From Calothrix sp. NIES-3974 (lineage in GTDB: Bacteria; Cyanobacteriota; Cyanobacteriia; Cyanobacteriales; Nostocaceae), in NCBI RefSeq assembly GCF_002368395.1, contig NZ_AP018254.1:1550001-1614000 (forward strand): a DNA stretch of 64,000 nt. The letters are read 5' to 3'. Made by a program: the position numbers and the translations under genes. Shown in pieces: positions 37,388 through 47,161 of this stretch. The notes under the pieces were generated by a model that was not told the DNA's origin, did no database searches, and was given only the letters and a program-made list of their open reading frames with translations. Positions within the stretch are counted from its first letter, which is position 1, and the number at the start of each line of letters is the position of its first letter.

Positions 37388-37520
37388 TACAGCAATCCTA
37401 TTTTTTAAGTCGTGAGAAATAGCGTGCCGTTGACTGATGACTGGTGACTGTTAACCGTCAACTGTCAAACGTTAACAACCCTACACGTAAGATTTCACAA
37501 ATCCCGCTCGGACTGCTGTA
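37388..37520. mobile_element. MITE-like element, family C, longest copy
   Basis: 133 bases, ends TACAGCAATCC / GGACTGCTGTA (10 of 11 inverted). The interior carries GTTGACTGATGACTGGTGAC and GTTAACAACCC blocks shared with the other two copies. Confidence 0.7.
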
Positions 37521-37639
37521 GTTTTCGTCAACTGTTTTATATTTTCACCTGTGCAGATTTATTTTTTCCTGAAATAAAATCTCAAAAAATATCAAAAATA
37601 TCAAAGATATTCAGGATGATTGCGTTGAAAAAGATTGTA

Positions 37640-37741
37640 TAAGTAGGTGGGTGGTAAAAATTGTCGTTGAGATCAGGGAGTACAGACGCGATATATCGCG
37701 TCTGTACAGGGAGTAGAGATGACCCGACGGGTCGTCTCTAC
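37640..37741. repeat. family A left end plus two palindromes
   Basis: The first 45 bases match 9673-9717 almost exactly; then palindromes GTACAGACGCGATATATC... (37680-37706) and GTAGAGATGACCCGACGG... (37713-37741). The family A right end is absent. Confidence 0.65.
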
Positions 37742-37996
37742 TTCCTAAATTACTAATATTCGATAAGTACCAAAATTGTCGGGTAGGGAGTATTGGATAA
37801 ATGATAATTCATGTCCAAATTCAGAAACGTAGCATTGCTAGGTCTCTACGCTTCCAATTCCTTTTCGGTCAACGATTGTTGAATAACTGTTAACTAATAG
37901 CAATCTTGCCGTCTATTATGGTAACTTCAACGACAAATTGCTGTCGTAACCGGATTAGATGGTTTAAGCTAGCTGAAGGATGATTATTTTATTTTT

Positions 37997-38875
37997 GTGA
38001 GTAGAGATAGTAGCGTGCTGAAAAAACTAAGTTTCGTAAGATTATTAGTAATCTGTAGTGTGTGGTGGACAATTCCCAATCCTGTGTTGGCACAAGCACT
38101 GCTACCCCATACATTACAACTGGATACAGCCAAGCTAGAAAAACAAGGTTTGAGTTTGGCTCAAGAAGCTGCTTCCTTGGCACAATTTCAACAGTATGAA
38201 TTAGCCCTACCCCGCGCTCGTTTAGCGGTTCAACTTGCACCAAATAACGATCGAGTTTGGTTTTTGCTCGGTAGTATACATATGCAAACAAAGGATTTTA
38301 CCAATGCCTTGAGCGCATTACAACGAGCACAAACCCTCAATCCCAAAAACCATCAAGTTCAGTTTGCCCTGGGTTCCCTACACTTTCAGCAAGAAAAATA
38401 CCAAACTGCGCTGACCTATTACCAAGCAGGTTTACGCCTACAACCTAACGATGCAAACGGTTTATTTGACTTAGGTAACACCTATTACATGCTAAACCGT
38501 TACCAAGATGCGATCGCCCAATATCGAAAATCCATCGCTCAAAATGCCAAATTTTGGCCAGCCATCAATAACATTGGTCTAGTTTTATACGAACAGGGTG
38601 ATATTCAAGGAGCAATCAAAAAGTGGCAGGAATCCATCGCCATTGACAAACGGGCTGCCGAACCGATGTTAGCCCTTGCAGTTGCTAATTATATCAAAGG
38701 CGATCGCCAACAAAGTATTGTCATGGGAGAGCAAGCATTAAAAATTGATGCTCGCTATGGTGATTTAGATTTCCTCAAACAAAACCTGTGGGGACAAAAA
38801 TTACTTGGCCATGCCAAACAGTTTCTTTCCCTACCTCGAATCCAAGCTGCTTTAGAAGCTGGAAACCGACAATAG
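37997..38875 (+). CDS. tetratricopeptide-repeat protein, exported
   Basis: A 292-residue protein with an N-terminal signal peptide (KKLSFVRLLVICSVWWTIPN to VLAQA) and about five TPR units, e.g. VWFLLGSIHMQTKDFTNALS, VQFALGSLHFQQEKYQTALT, GLFDLGNTYYMLNRYQDAIA. TPR arrays are protein-binding scaffolds; export implies a lumenal or periplasmic role. Start is GTG at 37997 or at 38015; the later one leaves a more compact signal peptide. Convergent with the response regulator. Confidence 0.85.
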   Translation: MSRDSSVLKKLSFVRLLVICSVWWTIPNPVLAQALLPHTLQLDTAKLEKQGLSLAQEAASLAQFQQYELALPRARLAVQLAPNNDRVWFLLGSIHMQTKDFTNALSALQRAQTLNPKNHQVQFALGSLHFQQEKYQTALTYYQAGLRLQPNDANGLFDLGNTYYMLNRYQDAIAQYRKSIAQNAKFWPAINNIGLVLYEQGDIQGAIKKWQESIAIDKRAAEPMLALAVANYIKGDRQQSIVMGEQALKIDARYGDLDFLKQNLWGQKLLGHAKQFLSLPRIQAALEAGNRQ

Positions 38876-38985
38876 GATTTTAGATTTTGGATTACCCTGG
38901 GGTCGATCTGCTACGGGTCTATGGATTGGAGATTACTTAAACCGTTAACCGATTTTTCCTGTCTCCTGATGACCGTATTCTTGAA

Positions 38986-39381
38986 TCACTCATCCAACAA
39001 TGCCTTAATTTGGTCAACAAATTGTTGGTGATCAACAACGGGTTTAGAAATATATCCATCAGCTCCACTTTGTTGGAGAAAATTTTCGCGATCGCCTTCC
39101 ATTGCGTGGGCTGTAACTAAAATAATTGGTAGGGATGCTGTTTGCGGATCAGCTTTCAGTATTTGGGTAATTTTGATACCGTCTACTTGCTTACCTTGAT
39201 AGACACTACGGGAGAGGGAGACATCCATCAAAATGATGTCAGCACCTCCTGAGTGGGCAATTTCCATGACTTCATCCACATTTTCCGTATGTTTGACGTT
39301 TAAGCCTCCGCGCTTGGTTAGTATTTTTGAGAAAACGCGGGCATTAATCAGGTCATCTTCAACGATTAAAACTGTTTTCAT
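38986..39381 (-). CDS. single-domain response regulator
   Basis: A 131-residue CheY/DivK-like receiver domain without an output domain. Acidic pair Asp9/Asp10 (VEDDLINARV), phosphoacceptor Asp53 (LMDVSLSR), Thr in LVTAHAM and conserved Lys in YISKPV are all present. It should take part in a phosphorelay or act by protein contact. No histidine kinase is adjacent. Convergent with the TPR gene; 720 non-coding bases lie upstream. Confidence 0.93.
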   Translation of the reverse strand: MKTVLIVEDDLINARVFSKILTKRGGLNVKHTENVDEVMEIAHSGGADIILMDVSLSRSVYQGKQVDGIKITQILKADPQTASLPIILVTAHAMEGDRENFLQQSGADGYISKPVVDHQQFVDQIKALLDE

Positions 39382-40101
39382 GGGAATTTCAGTTATAGGG
39401 GTGAGGGAGATAGGGGTTTATATACATACAAGGTTTAACCTTTATGGATACATAAACTCATACCTATCTTCGTCATCAAGGATAATACTACTGCCTTTTC
39501 TTAATTTTGATCTCAGAAATACCTATTTTTTCCATTCATGGGGTGGGTAGGAAGTTAGAGATGCGACATGTCGCGTTTGCACAGGCTAACCGTTAACCGT
39601 TGACTGTTAACAAACTAAAAGGGGAATATATCACCCTGTGAAGTATACAGGGCTAGTTTGCGACAAGGCTAAGGGTATGCCGAGATAATGGCTATTCCCT
39701 ATTCCCCGCTCCCTGCTCCCTCATCAAATACCAAGTCTTGATAATTTCAAATTATTAGTTTAAAGTCTAAAATCTAAAATCAAAGCGTTATATCCACTCA
39801 CTTGCAGACGATTTATTTGGTAAATCCATTTAAAATCTGTATAAACTAGTAGTCTACCAAGTCAACTTTACTGAGTAATTATATTTACTACTCCCTGTTC
39901 CCTACTTCCTCTCCCACTCGTCGATTATGGGTTGCCTTGACGCACCTTAACAAAACTGGATAATTCCAGAGATTTGGGGGCTTTAACTGCTGACGTTGGT
40001 ACAAACATGTTATTTTCTGTTTAGTTGCAAGTTGTCAACCCCTAACTAACTTGTCAACGATTACGGCGTTTCTTTCTATTTCACATTTTAGGTAATCACT
40101 C
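39382..40101. other. gene-free spacer upstream of the gyrA-like gene
   Basis: 720 bases with short filler repeats: a GTTAACCGTTGACTGTTAAC block near 39590 resembling the family C interior, and a degenerate STRR near 39764-39782. No gene is supported; promoters for both neighbours should be here. Confidence 0.5.
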
Positions 40102-42612
40102 ATGGCAAAACAGTTAAACCTTATCCCTTCGGGTCAGGTCATCACCACTGCGCTGCATACGGAGATGCAACGTTCATATTTAGAGTATGCCATGAGTGTC
40201 ATTGTTGGTCGGGCTTTACCGGACGTACGCGATGGCTTGAAACCTGTACACCGACGCATTTTATATGCGATGCATGAGTTGGGGTTGACACCTGATCGTC
40301 CCTATCGTAAGTGTGCGCGGGTGGTGGGGGATGTTCTCGGTAAATACCATCCCCACGGCGACCAAGCAGTATATGATGCCTTGGTGCGGTTAGTCCAGGA
40401 TTTTTCTAGTCGTTATCCCTTGTTGGGGGGACACGGAAATTTCGGTAGTGTGGATAATGACCCACCAGCGGCGATGCGTTATACGGAAACCCGGTTAGCA
40501 CCTGTTAGCCATGAGGGGATGTTGGCGGAGATTGGTGAAGAGACCGTCGAATTTATCCCGAATTTTGATAATTCCCAGCAGGAACCGACCGTATTACCTG
40601 CCCAATTACCATTTTTGTTATTGAATGGTTGTACGGGGATTGCGGTGGGGATGGCGACAAATGTCCCCCCCCATAATTTAGGGGAAATTGTTGATGGTTT
40701 GGTGGCTTTAATTGATAATCCGGAGTTAAGTGACGACAAGTTATTTGAGTTAATTCCCGGACCTGATTTTCCCACTGGGGGAGAAATTGTCGGTGATGGC
40801 GGTATTCGTGACGCTTATCGGACTGGACGTGGTAGTATTACTTTGCGCGGGATTGCCCAGATTGAGGAAATTGCTGGGAGTCGGGGTAGTAAACGGCGAA
40901 CCGCGATTGTGGTGACAGAATTGCCCTACCAGGTGAATAAGGCTGGTTGGATTGAAAAAGTTGCTGATTTGGTCAATCAGGGACGATTAGTGGGAATTTC
41001 CGATATTCGGGATGAAAGCGATCGCGAAGGAATGCGGGTTGTGGTGGAACTCAAACGCGATACTAACCCGGATGAGGTTTTACACCATCTTTACCAACAA
41101 ACCGCTCTCCAGGTGAATTTTGGGGCAATTTTATTGGCGTTGGTGGATGGACAACCCCGTCAGTTAAGTTTGCGGGAGTTATTACAGGAATTTTTAAATT
41201 TCCGGGAAGCCACCTTAAATCGTCGTTATCGCTACGAGTTAGGCAAGGCGGAAAACCGTTTACATTTGCTGGAAGGGTTACTAACGGCGTTAAAAAATGT
41301 GGATCGATTAATCGAGATTTTGCGGCAATCGGCCGATGGTAGTTCCGCCAAAATCACCCTGCAAAACGAATTACAATTAAGCGAAACCCAAGCTGATGCC
41401 ATTTTAGCAATGCCCATGCGACGCTTAACCGGGATGGAACAACAAAACCTACAACGGGAAGCCGCAGAATTGGCAACACAAATTGATCTACTCAGAAGAT
41501 TATTGAGCGATCGCAAGGAGTTACTCAAATCCCTGAAAAAGGATTTACGTAACCTCAAACGTAAATTTGGCGACGAACGTCGTACCCGAATTAATTTGGA
41601 TGTCACCCCCAGTCGTGTCCAGCCAAAGTCCAGCAAATCGGATGATTCCCAACCAGCCCCCACTAGCACCCCCAGCTATTTTGAATCCGCCCCTGAAGAT
41701 GTAGTATTAGAATTTACCCATCGCGGATATGTTCGTCGCCTATCACCCAACCGCAAATCGAAAACCGAACCCCTCAGCGAAAATGATGCCATTATCCAAA
41801 CCATCGCGACAGCAACTGACAAAGAATTAATTATCATCACCAATGGAGGAAAAGCTTACCCGTTAAAAGTTGCCGAAATCCCCCCCTCCACAGGTCGCAA
41901 TTCTCGCGGAACTCCCCTAGTCACCTTGTTAAGTAGTACAGTCCAGGAATCCCAGGAAACCATCCTTACCCGATTTTTGCTACCAGACAATGCCGAAACC
42001 CAAACCATGATTTTGGCCACCAAACAGGGTCGCATTAAACGTATTAGTCTCGCGGAACTGACTAGTTTAAGCAAACGGGGAATCACCCTCATCAAGCTGA
42101 AAGACGAAGACGAATTAATCAGCACCCAATTTGTATCCAGTAACATGCAACTAATTCTAGCCAGTTCCAGTGGTCGCATGTTACGCATGACCATCCACGA
42201 TGATGAATTACCCATTATGGGACGGAATGCTATTGGAGTACAGGGTCTGCGACTTGGGAAACAACAACATTTAGTCGGTTGTATTGCGATTAATCCCCAA
42301 CAATCCATCCTCCTAGTTACCGAAGAAGGGCAAGCCAAAAATATCCCGGTTCTGCAAATCCCCATTTCCCAACGGGGTAGTCTGGGTGCGCAAATTCTCA
42401 GATTCAACAAAACGGACTATTTAGCAGGAATTATTCCTAGTAATTTCAGGGAAATTGCCCTCATCAGCAATCAGCAACGTCTGATACGGATGGAAACTGT
42501 ATCTATCCCTGTTACAAATAAGGATGCTAAAGGTCAACCCATTACCGAACTCAATCGTGACGAACGCATTACCAGCATAATTGGTCTAGCTTCATCCACA
42601 TCGACAACTTAG
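40102..42612 (+). CDS. type IIA topoisomerase subunit A (GyrA/ParC-like)
   Basis: An 836-residue subunit that breaks and rejoins DNA with a GyrB/ParE partner. The winged-helix region carries [20 protein letters not shown] and the active-site Tyr127 in AAMRYTE. The C-terminal beta-pinwheel (from about 530) has blades such as [24 protein letters not shown] and GRMLRMTI. A canonical GyrA box (QRRGGKG) is not visible; the blade-1 loop reads [20 protein letters not shown]. The residue equivalent to E. coli GyrA Ser83 is Gln88 ([10 protein letters not shown]). It could be ParC or a divergent GyrA, so no symbol is given. Start ATG 40102. Confidence 0.93.
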   Translation: MAKQLNLIPSGQVITTALHTEMQRSYLEYAMSVIVGRALPDVRDGLKPVHRRILYAMHELGLTPDRPYRKCARVVGDVLGKYHPHGDQAVYDALVRLVQDFSSRYPLLGGHGNFGSVDNDPPAAMRYTETRLAPVSHEGMLAEIGEETVEFIPNFDNSQQEPTVLPAQLPFLLLNGCTGIAVGMATNVPPHNLGEIVDGLVALIDNPELSDDKLFELIPGPDFPTGGEIVGDGGIRDAYRTGRGSITLRGIAQIEEIAGSRGSKRRTAIVVTELPYQVNKAGWIEKVADLVNQGRLVGISDIRDESDREGMRVVVELKRDTNPDEVLHHLYQQTALQVNFGAILLALVDGQPRQLSLRELLQEFLNFREATLNRRYRYELGKAENRLHLLEGLLTALKNVDRLIEILRQSADGSSAKITLQNELQLSETQADAILAMPMRRLTGMEQQNLQREAAELATQIDLLRRLLSDRKELLKSLKKDLRNLKRKFGDERRTRINLDVTPSRVQPKSSKSDDSQPAPTSTPSYFESAPEDVVLEFTHRGYVRRLSPNRKSKTEPLSENDAIIQTIATATDKELIIITNGGKAYPLKVAEIPPSTGRNSRGTPLVTLLSSTVQESQETILTRFLLPDNAETQTMILATKQGRIKRISLAELTSLSKRGITLIKLKDEDELISTQFVSSNMQLILASSSGRMLRMTIHDDELPIMGRNAIGVQGLRLGKQQHLVGCIAINPQQSILLVTEEGQAKNIPVLQIPISQRGSLGAQILRFNKTDYLAGIIPSNFREIALISNQQRLIRMETVSIPVTNKDAKGQPITELNRDERITSIIGLASSTSTT

Positions 42613-43464
42613 GCACAAGGTACAGAGCCTAGACTCTACCTCTACATTCTTCAACCCAACCTACCCAATAATCAGGCTTTTAAGTCTAACTGAACTGTAT
42701 TGATTTTTAGACATTTTTAGACATTTTGCGATCGCCAAACCCTCCTTTGTAAGTTCAACGAATGCAAAACATTAATTTTGAAATGTGAGAAAAGGCACGT
42801 AGTTAAGCCTTTAGCACAGCAACTTTTAATACATCCCCTGAGAAACCCAACTTTTTTTGCAAAAAATCATTTTTATGCAATTACTATTTATTTCCTGGGA
42901 TAGATGTATTTACACGAACATTATTAAACACAAGATAAGTTTAAATATTTCAGTTCTGAAACTGTAGCATTTTGGAAAAAATATGACATCTTGTATCAGT
43001 TAATTGGCGAATTATGACTTTATAATACATTCGCGTGATTATCATGTGATAAAATTTAATATTAGGTCAAATTAAATCAAAAAATCCTCAATTAACACTG
43101 GGATTAAATCAGCCAATCCATTGTGGTGACAGGCTTTGACTTAACTTGCCTCAAGTTGATTGATTTTTTTCAACTTGCTAATTATTAACTAACTTGAGAA
43201 ACAAATTCAACGGAAATCACATTTCCTAATTAATTAGTAAAAAACACTACTAATGATTATCTAAATAATTTCCGATTAAATCGAAAATTAGGTAATTACC
43301 AGCCTACGAGCTTACGTAAAAACCGAAATTATCAAGTGAGTTAATAGTGATGATTCCTGCGCAGTGTATTAACCATGTTTTGTCAAGGTAATTAAATTGA
43401 ACAAATTGCCAAATCACACAGAGACAAGGGAAATACAACTAGCGTTTACCCGTTTAGGTGAAAC
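42613..43464. other. AT-rich spacer with a family B MITE remnant
   Basis: 852 bases. Bases 42633-42702 match the right third of the MITE at 9817-10008, ending exactly at AACTGAACTGTATTG, with no left end and no target duplication. The rest is very AT-rich with no supported gene. Confidence 0.6.
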
Positions 43465-44493
43465 ATGAGAATTGCTCTAATTTCTCCGTTGTGGGAGCGT
43501 GTTCCTCCCTTTCGATATGGTGGCATTGAATTAGTTGTCAAGTTGTTGACAGATGAACTAGTGCGACGTGGACATGAGGTGACATTATTTGCGTCGGGTG
43601 ATTCTATCACCTCCGCAAAATTAGTATCAGTTCATGACAAAGCACTACGACTTGATCGCAGTATTGTGGAACCAGGTGTATACGAACATCTAATTTTGTC
43701 GGAATTGTTTCATAATACGGATAGATTTGATATCATTCATTCCCATTTTGGTTTTGGGGCGCTTTCCTTTGCGGAATTAGTCAAAACTCCTACTGTACAT
43801 ACATTACATGGTGCTTTTACCCCAGAGAACCAAAAAATTTGGAATTATTTCCCGAACCAGCCCTTAATTAGTATTAGCAATGCTCAACGGGAACCTTGTC
43901 CCCATTTAAATTACATTCACACCGTATATAACGGGATTGATACATCGGTGTATGAATATAATCCCAATCCCGAAGGTTCTCCCTATTTAGCTTTCGTCGG
44001 TCGCATATCTCCAGAAAAAGGACCCATCGGAGCGATTGAGGTCGCAAAAGCAACTGGTTTACCCTTGAAAATGGCAGGTAAGGTGGATGCGGTAGACCGT
44101 AAATACTACCAAGAACAGGTAGAACCATTAATCGATGGCGAACAGATTCAGTATTTGGGTGAAGTGTCCCATGAGGAAAAGGTAAAAATTTTAGCAGGTG
44201 CAACCCTAACTTTATTTCCGATTACTTGGCGAGAACCCTTTGGTTTAGTGATGATTGAATCAATGGCTACAGGAACCCCAGTCTTGGGAATGAATATGGG
44301 TTCCGTCCCGGAAGTGATTGCGGATGGGGAAACGGGTTTTGTGTGTAATTCCCTTGCGGAAATGATTGAGGTGGTTCCGAATGCAACTAAATTAGACCGT
44401 CAAACCTGTCGTGAGTATGTGGTTAGTCGTTTTAGTGTGGAAAGTATGACTGACGAGTATGAAAAGGCATACGCGAGGGTTTTAGGGTCTTGA
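43465..44493 (+). CDS. GT4-family glycosyltransferase, copy 1
   Basis: A 342-residue GT-B retaining glycosyltransferase. The N-terminal domain starts RIALISPLWERVPPFRYGGI with the glycine-rich acceptor-side loop; the C-terminal domain has AFVGRISPEKGPIGAIEVAK and the donor-binding EPFGLVMIESMATGTPVLGM with the EX7E-type pattern. Donor and acceptor are unknown. A paralogue follows at 45306 with xisI between. ATG 43465 follows GGTGAAAC. A terminator lies 60 bases downstream. Confidence 0.92.
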   Translation: MRIALISPLWERVPPFRYGGIELVVKLLTDELVRRGHEVTLFASGDSITSAKLVSVHDKALRLDRSIVEPGVYEHLILSELFHNTDRFDIIHSHFGFGALSFAELVKTPTVHTLHGAFTPENQKIWNYFPNQPLISISNAQREPCPHLNYIHTVYNGIDTSVYEYNPNPEGSPYLAFVGRISPEKGPIGAIEVAKATGLPLKMAGKVDAVDRKYYQEQVEPLIDGEQIQYLGEVSHEEKVKILAGATLTLFPITWREPFGLVMIESMATGTPVLGMNMGSVPEVIADGETGFVCNSLAEMIEVVPNATKLDRQTCREYVVSRFSVESMTDEYEKAYARVLGS

Positions 44494-44550
44494 TTGCTGG
44501 TAATCTGCCGTTCTTTTGAACTAAGGTATAAATAACTTTAACACTGAGGA

Positions 44551-44579
44551 AGACACAATTTATCCGAGTGTCTTTTTTT
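44551..44579 (+). terminator. Rho-independent terminator after glycosyltransferase 1
   Basis: AGACAC / GTGTCT stem with an 11-base loop, followed by seven T. Confidence 0.85.
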
Positions 44580-44609
44580 ATCTCTTTGCTAGATGCGGAG
44601 AGGAAGTCC

Positions 44610-44742
44610 GTAGAGACTACCCGTCGGGTCGTCTGTACAGGGAATAGGGAGAGACGCGATATATCGCGTCTGTAGGGGAGTAAGGCTTTGAGCCAAATGA
44701 TCGGTTACGTTGCGGTTTTATGTTTAATTGCACCTACCTAAC
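44610..44742. repeat. palindromes plus family A right end
   Basis: GAGACTACCCGTCGGGTCG and GAGACGCGATATATCGCGTC palindromes, then ATGATCGGTTACGTTGCGG...CACCTACCTA, matching the right end of the element at 9673-9794. A TTTA-rich microsatellite (about 44745-44788) follows, up to the xisI stop codon. Confidence 0.65.
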
Positions 44743-44800
44743 TTAATTTATTTATTTATTTTTATTTATTTTAATTTTATTTATTTTGATTCTGGTCTGG

Positions 44801-45160
44801 TCAATTAGTTGCAAACTCCGTAAATTGACGCATATAAGGAGAGTGAAACGCCAAAACAATATCTTCTTTTGGTACACCCAATTCTAAAAGTTGTGTTGCC
44901 ATCCCCATCTCTGTGCCATCATGCTGAATCCAGATTTTGCCATCTTTTATGTCAAGGTGCAGACTGCATCCATGAGTTCGGCGATTTCCACGCCAACCTG
45001 TATGTAGCAAGAGGTAATGGTCACGTTCTGTATCTAAAATAGCTTGTGTTTCTACTCCTTCCTGTGATAAACCACTCTTTGAGCCTTCTAGAATTAACTG
45101 CTGAATAATTTGACGATACTGCTCTACAGCTATTGAATAATTACCCCCTGTTCGTGTCAA
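44801..45160 (-). CDS. xisI: XisI-family protein (orphan)
   Basis: A 119-residue XisI-type protein. XisI and XisH were described as factors needed for excision of the fdxN element in Anabaena, and homologues are numerous in cyanobacteria. The signature HTGWRGNRRTHGCSLHLDIK, then IWIQHDGTEMGMATQLLELG and VLAFHSPYMRQFTEFA is intact. The family core begins at about VEQYRQII (residue 12). There is no ATG; TTG 45160 is the likely start. The xisH gene normally upstream is missing; only 145 bases separate it from the divergent glycosyltransferase. It may be unpaired or decaying. Confidence 0.85.
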   Translation of the reverse strand: MTRTGGNYSIAVEQYRQIIQQLILEGSKSGLSQEGVETQAILDTERDHYLLLHTGWRGNRRTHGCSLHLDIKDGKIWIQHDGTEMGMATQLLELGVPKEDIVLAFHSPYMRQFTEFATN

Positions 45161-45305
45161 GTTCGGTTTATCTGACTCCAGGGGTAGTGGTAATTGGTGT
45201 TTACAAATTCACTGATAATTGCGTAAATTTTAAACAAAACCTTAAAGAATGCGAATTCTAAGTATAAATAATTCTTCGACCTAATTTTCCAACTGAGAGA
45301 ATTAT

Positions 45306-46388
45306 ATGCGAATAGCTCAAATTGCTCCTTTATGGGAAAGAGTACCTCCTCCAGCTTATGGTGGTACGGAGTTAGTTGTGGGTTTATTAACAGAGGAGTT
45401 AGTCAAACGGGGTCATGAGGTGACGCTGTTTGCATCCGGAGATTCCATTTCTAAGGCGAAGTTAGAATCAGTTTGTCCGCAAGCGATACGTTTAGACCCC
45501 ACCATCAAGGAATACGCTGCTTATGAAGCGTTGCAGTTAAGTCGTGTATTTGGAAGTTCCCAGGAATTTGATATCATCCATTCCCATGTGGGTTATCCAG
45601 CTTTGATGTACGGTAATTTTTCTGCCACCCCAATAGTACATACTTTACATGGGATATTTACTAAAGATAACGAACAAGTTTTTGCAACCCATCGTCAGCA
45701 ACCTTTTGTCAGTATATCCCATGCCCAACGGGAACCGAGATTAGGATTAAATTACGTTGCCACGGTTTACAATGGAATTGATGTCGATCAACATCGTTTT
45801 TATCCCCAACCGCAAAAGCCAGAGTATTTAGCCTTTTTAGGACGGATGTCCCCGGAAAAGGGTCCCCACATTGCTATTGAAATAGCCAAACGGGTAGGTA
45901 TACCGCTAAAAATGGCTGGGAAGGTCGATCCGGTGGATGTGGAGTATTTCGAGAGTCAAATCAAACCCCATATTGATGGTCAACACATAGAGTTTTTAGG
46001 GGAAGCAACCCATACCCAGAAAAATCAACTACTGGGTGGAGCGGTGGCGATGTTATTTCCGATTACTTGGCGGGAACCCTTTGGGTTAGTGATGGTGGAA
46101 TCGATGGCTGCTGGTACTCCCGTATTAGCAAGACCCTTGGGTTCAGTTCCGGAAGTGATTAGAGATGGTCAGACTGGGTTTATATGCGATCGCGTGGAGG
46201 ATTTCGTCAAGGCGATCGCGCGTTTGTCAGAAATTGACCGTCATGCTTGTCGTCGTCATGTGTTGGAAAATTTTAGTGTCACTAGTATGGTGGATGGTTA
46301 TGAAGCGGTTTACCGTCAATTGCTAGAACGGAAATTTGCCCAAAATGGTCACTTACATCATAGTCGCGATCGCGTCATTGCTGTCTAG
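45306..46388 (+). CDS. GT4-family glycosyltransferase, copy 2
   Basis: A 360-residue paralogue of the gene at 43465: start RIAQIAPLWERVPPPAYGGT, donor-site block EPFGLVMVESMAAGTPVLAR, and shared LAFLGRMSPEKGPHIAIEIA. It carries a C-terminal extension of about 18 residues. The two copies probably arose by tandem duplication. The downstream amylo-1,6-glucosidase suggests a carbohydrate cluster, but the target is not known. ATG 45306 follows GAGAG. Confidence 0.92.
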   Translation: MRIAQIAPLWERVPPPAYGGTELVVGLLTEELVKRGHEVTLFASGDSISKAKLESVCPQAIRLDPTIKEYAAYEALQLSRVFGSSQEFDIIHSHVGYPALMYGNFSATPIVHTLHGIFTKDNEQVFATHRQQPFVSISHAQREPRLGLNYVATVYNGIDVDQHRFYPQPQKPEYLAFLGRMSPEKGPHIAIEIAKRVGIPLKMAGKVDPVDVEYFESQIKPHIDGQHIEFLGEATHTQKNQLLGGAVAMLFPITWREPFGLVMVESMAAGTPVLARPLGSVPEVIRDGQTGFICDRVEDFVKAIARLSEIDRHACRRHVLENFSVTSMVDGYEAVYRQLLERKFAQNGHLHHSRDRVIAV

Positions 46389-47161
46389 TTTGTAAATAGG
46401 GAGTGGGGAGTAGGGAGTAGAGACGACCCGTTGGGTTGTCTCCAGGGGAGCAGGAATGAGGTATTTTCTTGTTTGGTTGTGTCTAAAGGACATGGGGGAC
46501 TAATATCGATTCTCTTGTAATTTGAAATAAATGAAACTAGAATAATCAACGGTTACAGCCCCTGATATGTAGCGTAAACGATGTAATACCATTTCACTCC
46601 AATTTTGATGCATTATCTTCCCCTGTATGCGAAAGCTCCCCATCAGGTATCAACTCCAAAATGATTTTTTCCCACTCCCCCATATCAAAGCGACAATGTT
46701 GCGTCTTTCCTTGAGGAAAAGAAAAATTATTCCCAAATTGGTTGCACCCGATATTAATCAATATCGGGTTTTTGCTTAATAGCCGACTATCTTCAAAATC
46801 CATGTCAGTTTATTTTAGTTCTGTGTGAAAATAACACAGACGCGCGATGAACGGCTTGTTCCAGGGAAGGGGGATTTATACTTGTTGATTTCACTTTTAG
46901 GCAATTAATTGTGATGTTTAATACACAAGCTTGGAAAAATTAATATCACATGCGATCGCATTGCGCGTAATTCCTCTACAATCCCACCAATCACCATCTC
47001 TTTGTAGCTTGTCTACATGGAAATTTGCTGGTGTAAATATCGATTCTGCCCCAATCTAAGAGATATTAGACAATGGGAAAATTGATAATTAATCGTGTCA
47101 TTATTTCCTGCTGACACGTTCACATCCACGAAAACTAGACCTGTAAACCGAAAATTAACTG
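46389..47161. other. spacer with a repeat-carried small ORF
   Basis: 773 bases. Bases about 46470-46660 match 52060-52200, a dispersed segment that includes the 3' end of the small ORF at 46594. The rest, including 46810-47161, shows no recognised feature. Confidence 0.5.
46594..46803 (-). CDS. small hypothetical protein
   Basis: A 69-residue frame reading MDFEDSRLLSKNPILINIGC, then HCRFDMGEWEKIILELIPDG. No family is recognised. Its C-terminal coding region (ILELIPDGE...) recurs in altered form at 52130-52190, so it may belong to a multi-copy family, or the frame may be a by-product of a repeat. Confidence 0.4.
   Translation of the reverse strand: MDFEDSRLLSKNPILINIGCNQFGNNFSFPQGKTQHCRFDMGEWEKIILELIPDGELSHTGEDNASKLE

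Larger units (their letters stand above)
36904..37996. other. repeat-dense spacer
   Basis: About 1.1 kb between divergent genes, mostly repeats: family F (37142-37248), family C (37388-37520), family A left end (37640-37680) and two palindromes (37680-37706, 37713-37741). A lone family C end (TATAGCAATCC) lies at about 37004. The first 35 bases and the stretch near 37900 are unique and could hold promoters. Confidence 0.6.

Noticed and set aside
41232-42410. Long antisense open frames inside the gyrA/parC-like gene
   Set aside because: Shadow frames created by the codon use of the real gene on the plus strand.
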